Source: CAVZTX01 sp963778375
GTDB lineage: Bacteria > Chloroflexota > Ktedonobacteria > Ktedonobacterales > Ktedonobacteraceae
NCBI GenBank assembly: GCA_963778375.1
Contig: CAVZTX010000012.1
Location: forward strand, 1-54,915
DNA length: 54,915 nt
Direction: 5' to 3'
The notes beneath the pieces were generated by a model, which saw only the letters and a list, made by a program, of their open reading frames with translations, was not told the origin of the DNA and made no database searches. Numbering within the stretch: position 1 is the stretch's first letter; every line of letters starts with the position of its first letter. A program made the translations under genes and the position numbers. Of this stretch, positions 54,884-54,915 are shown in pieces.

Positions 54884-54915
54884 TGGAGAGGCTCCTTTAA
54901 GAGCCATGCGTAGCC

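Overview
The window looks like chromosomal DNA of a Ktedonobacteria-type Chloroflexota soil bacterium. Pointers are: secreted sedolisin (S53) proteases carrying repeated extracellular modules, a cyclase-NACHT/NB-ARC-like ATPase-TPR regulator, F420/flavin-type LLM and PPOX enzymes, pentapeptide-repeat fusions with TIR-like domains, and a large set of dispersed REP repeats beginning with GTAG. The taxonomic call is inference; there is no rRNA or tRNA gene in the window.

Layout. 0-1.2 kb: 3' part of a DDE transposase followed by a WD40 gene remnant. 1.4-4 kb: DUF2255, alkyladenine glycosylase, LLM oxidoreductase (with a clear promoter and operator-like palindrome) and DUF2000. 4.2-7.1 kb: a 970-residue cyclase/ATPase/TPR regulator. 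7.1-11.7 kb: small redox and hydrolase genes (RibD-like, PPOX, alpha/beta hydrolase, VOC, zinc dehydrogenase, metallophosphoesterase), three of them frameshifted. 11.7-16.5 kb: an MFS transporter and pyruvate phosphate dikinase. 16.7-19.3 kb: a HEPN protein with a small upstream partner, then a membrane-anchored BNR-repeat protein. 19.5-29 kb: two large S53 proteases on the minus strand and an ECF sigma/anti-sigma pair on the plus strand. 29.5-33.5 kb: a DinB operon with ATGA overlaps, an ISL3 remnant, a nucleotidyltransferase and a thiolase. 33.9-35.3 kb: a third S53 protease. 35.4-37 kb: AT-rich decayed DNA. 37-47.5 kb: small membrane and secreted genes, NTF2-like genes, and a RAYT (REP-associated tyrosine transposase) gene sitting between REP arrays. 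47.5-54.9 kb: a minus-strand block resembling a defence island: SNF2-type helicase joined to an RRP8-like methyltransferase, an ApeA-like HEPN protein, a pentapeptide-TIR protein, and a pentapeptide protein with a second nucleotide-fold domain that is split by an IS630 element.

Working together. The best linked sets are the sigma/anti-sigma pair (4-nt overlap), the DinB operon, the two pentapeptide genes (ATGA overlap) and the REP/RAYT system. The last three leave physical traces across the whole window: twelve intact GTAG repeats of one class plus members of two other classes.

A recurring oddity is single-base indels. At least twelve places need a frame change to restore an otherwise recognisable protein, and one fusion protein has an in-frame TGA. 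Some fall in homopolymers. They may be sequencing or assembly errors or real gene decay; the sequence alone cannot settle it, and I report the genes at the extents the homology implies.
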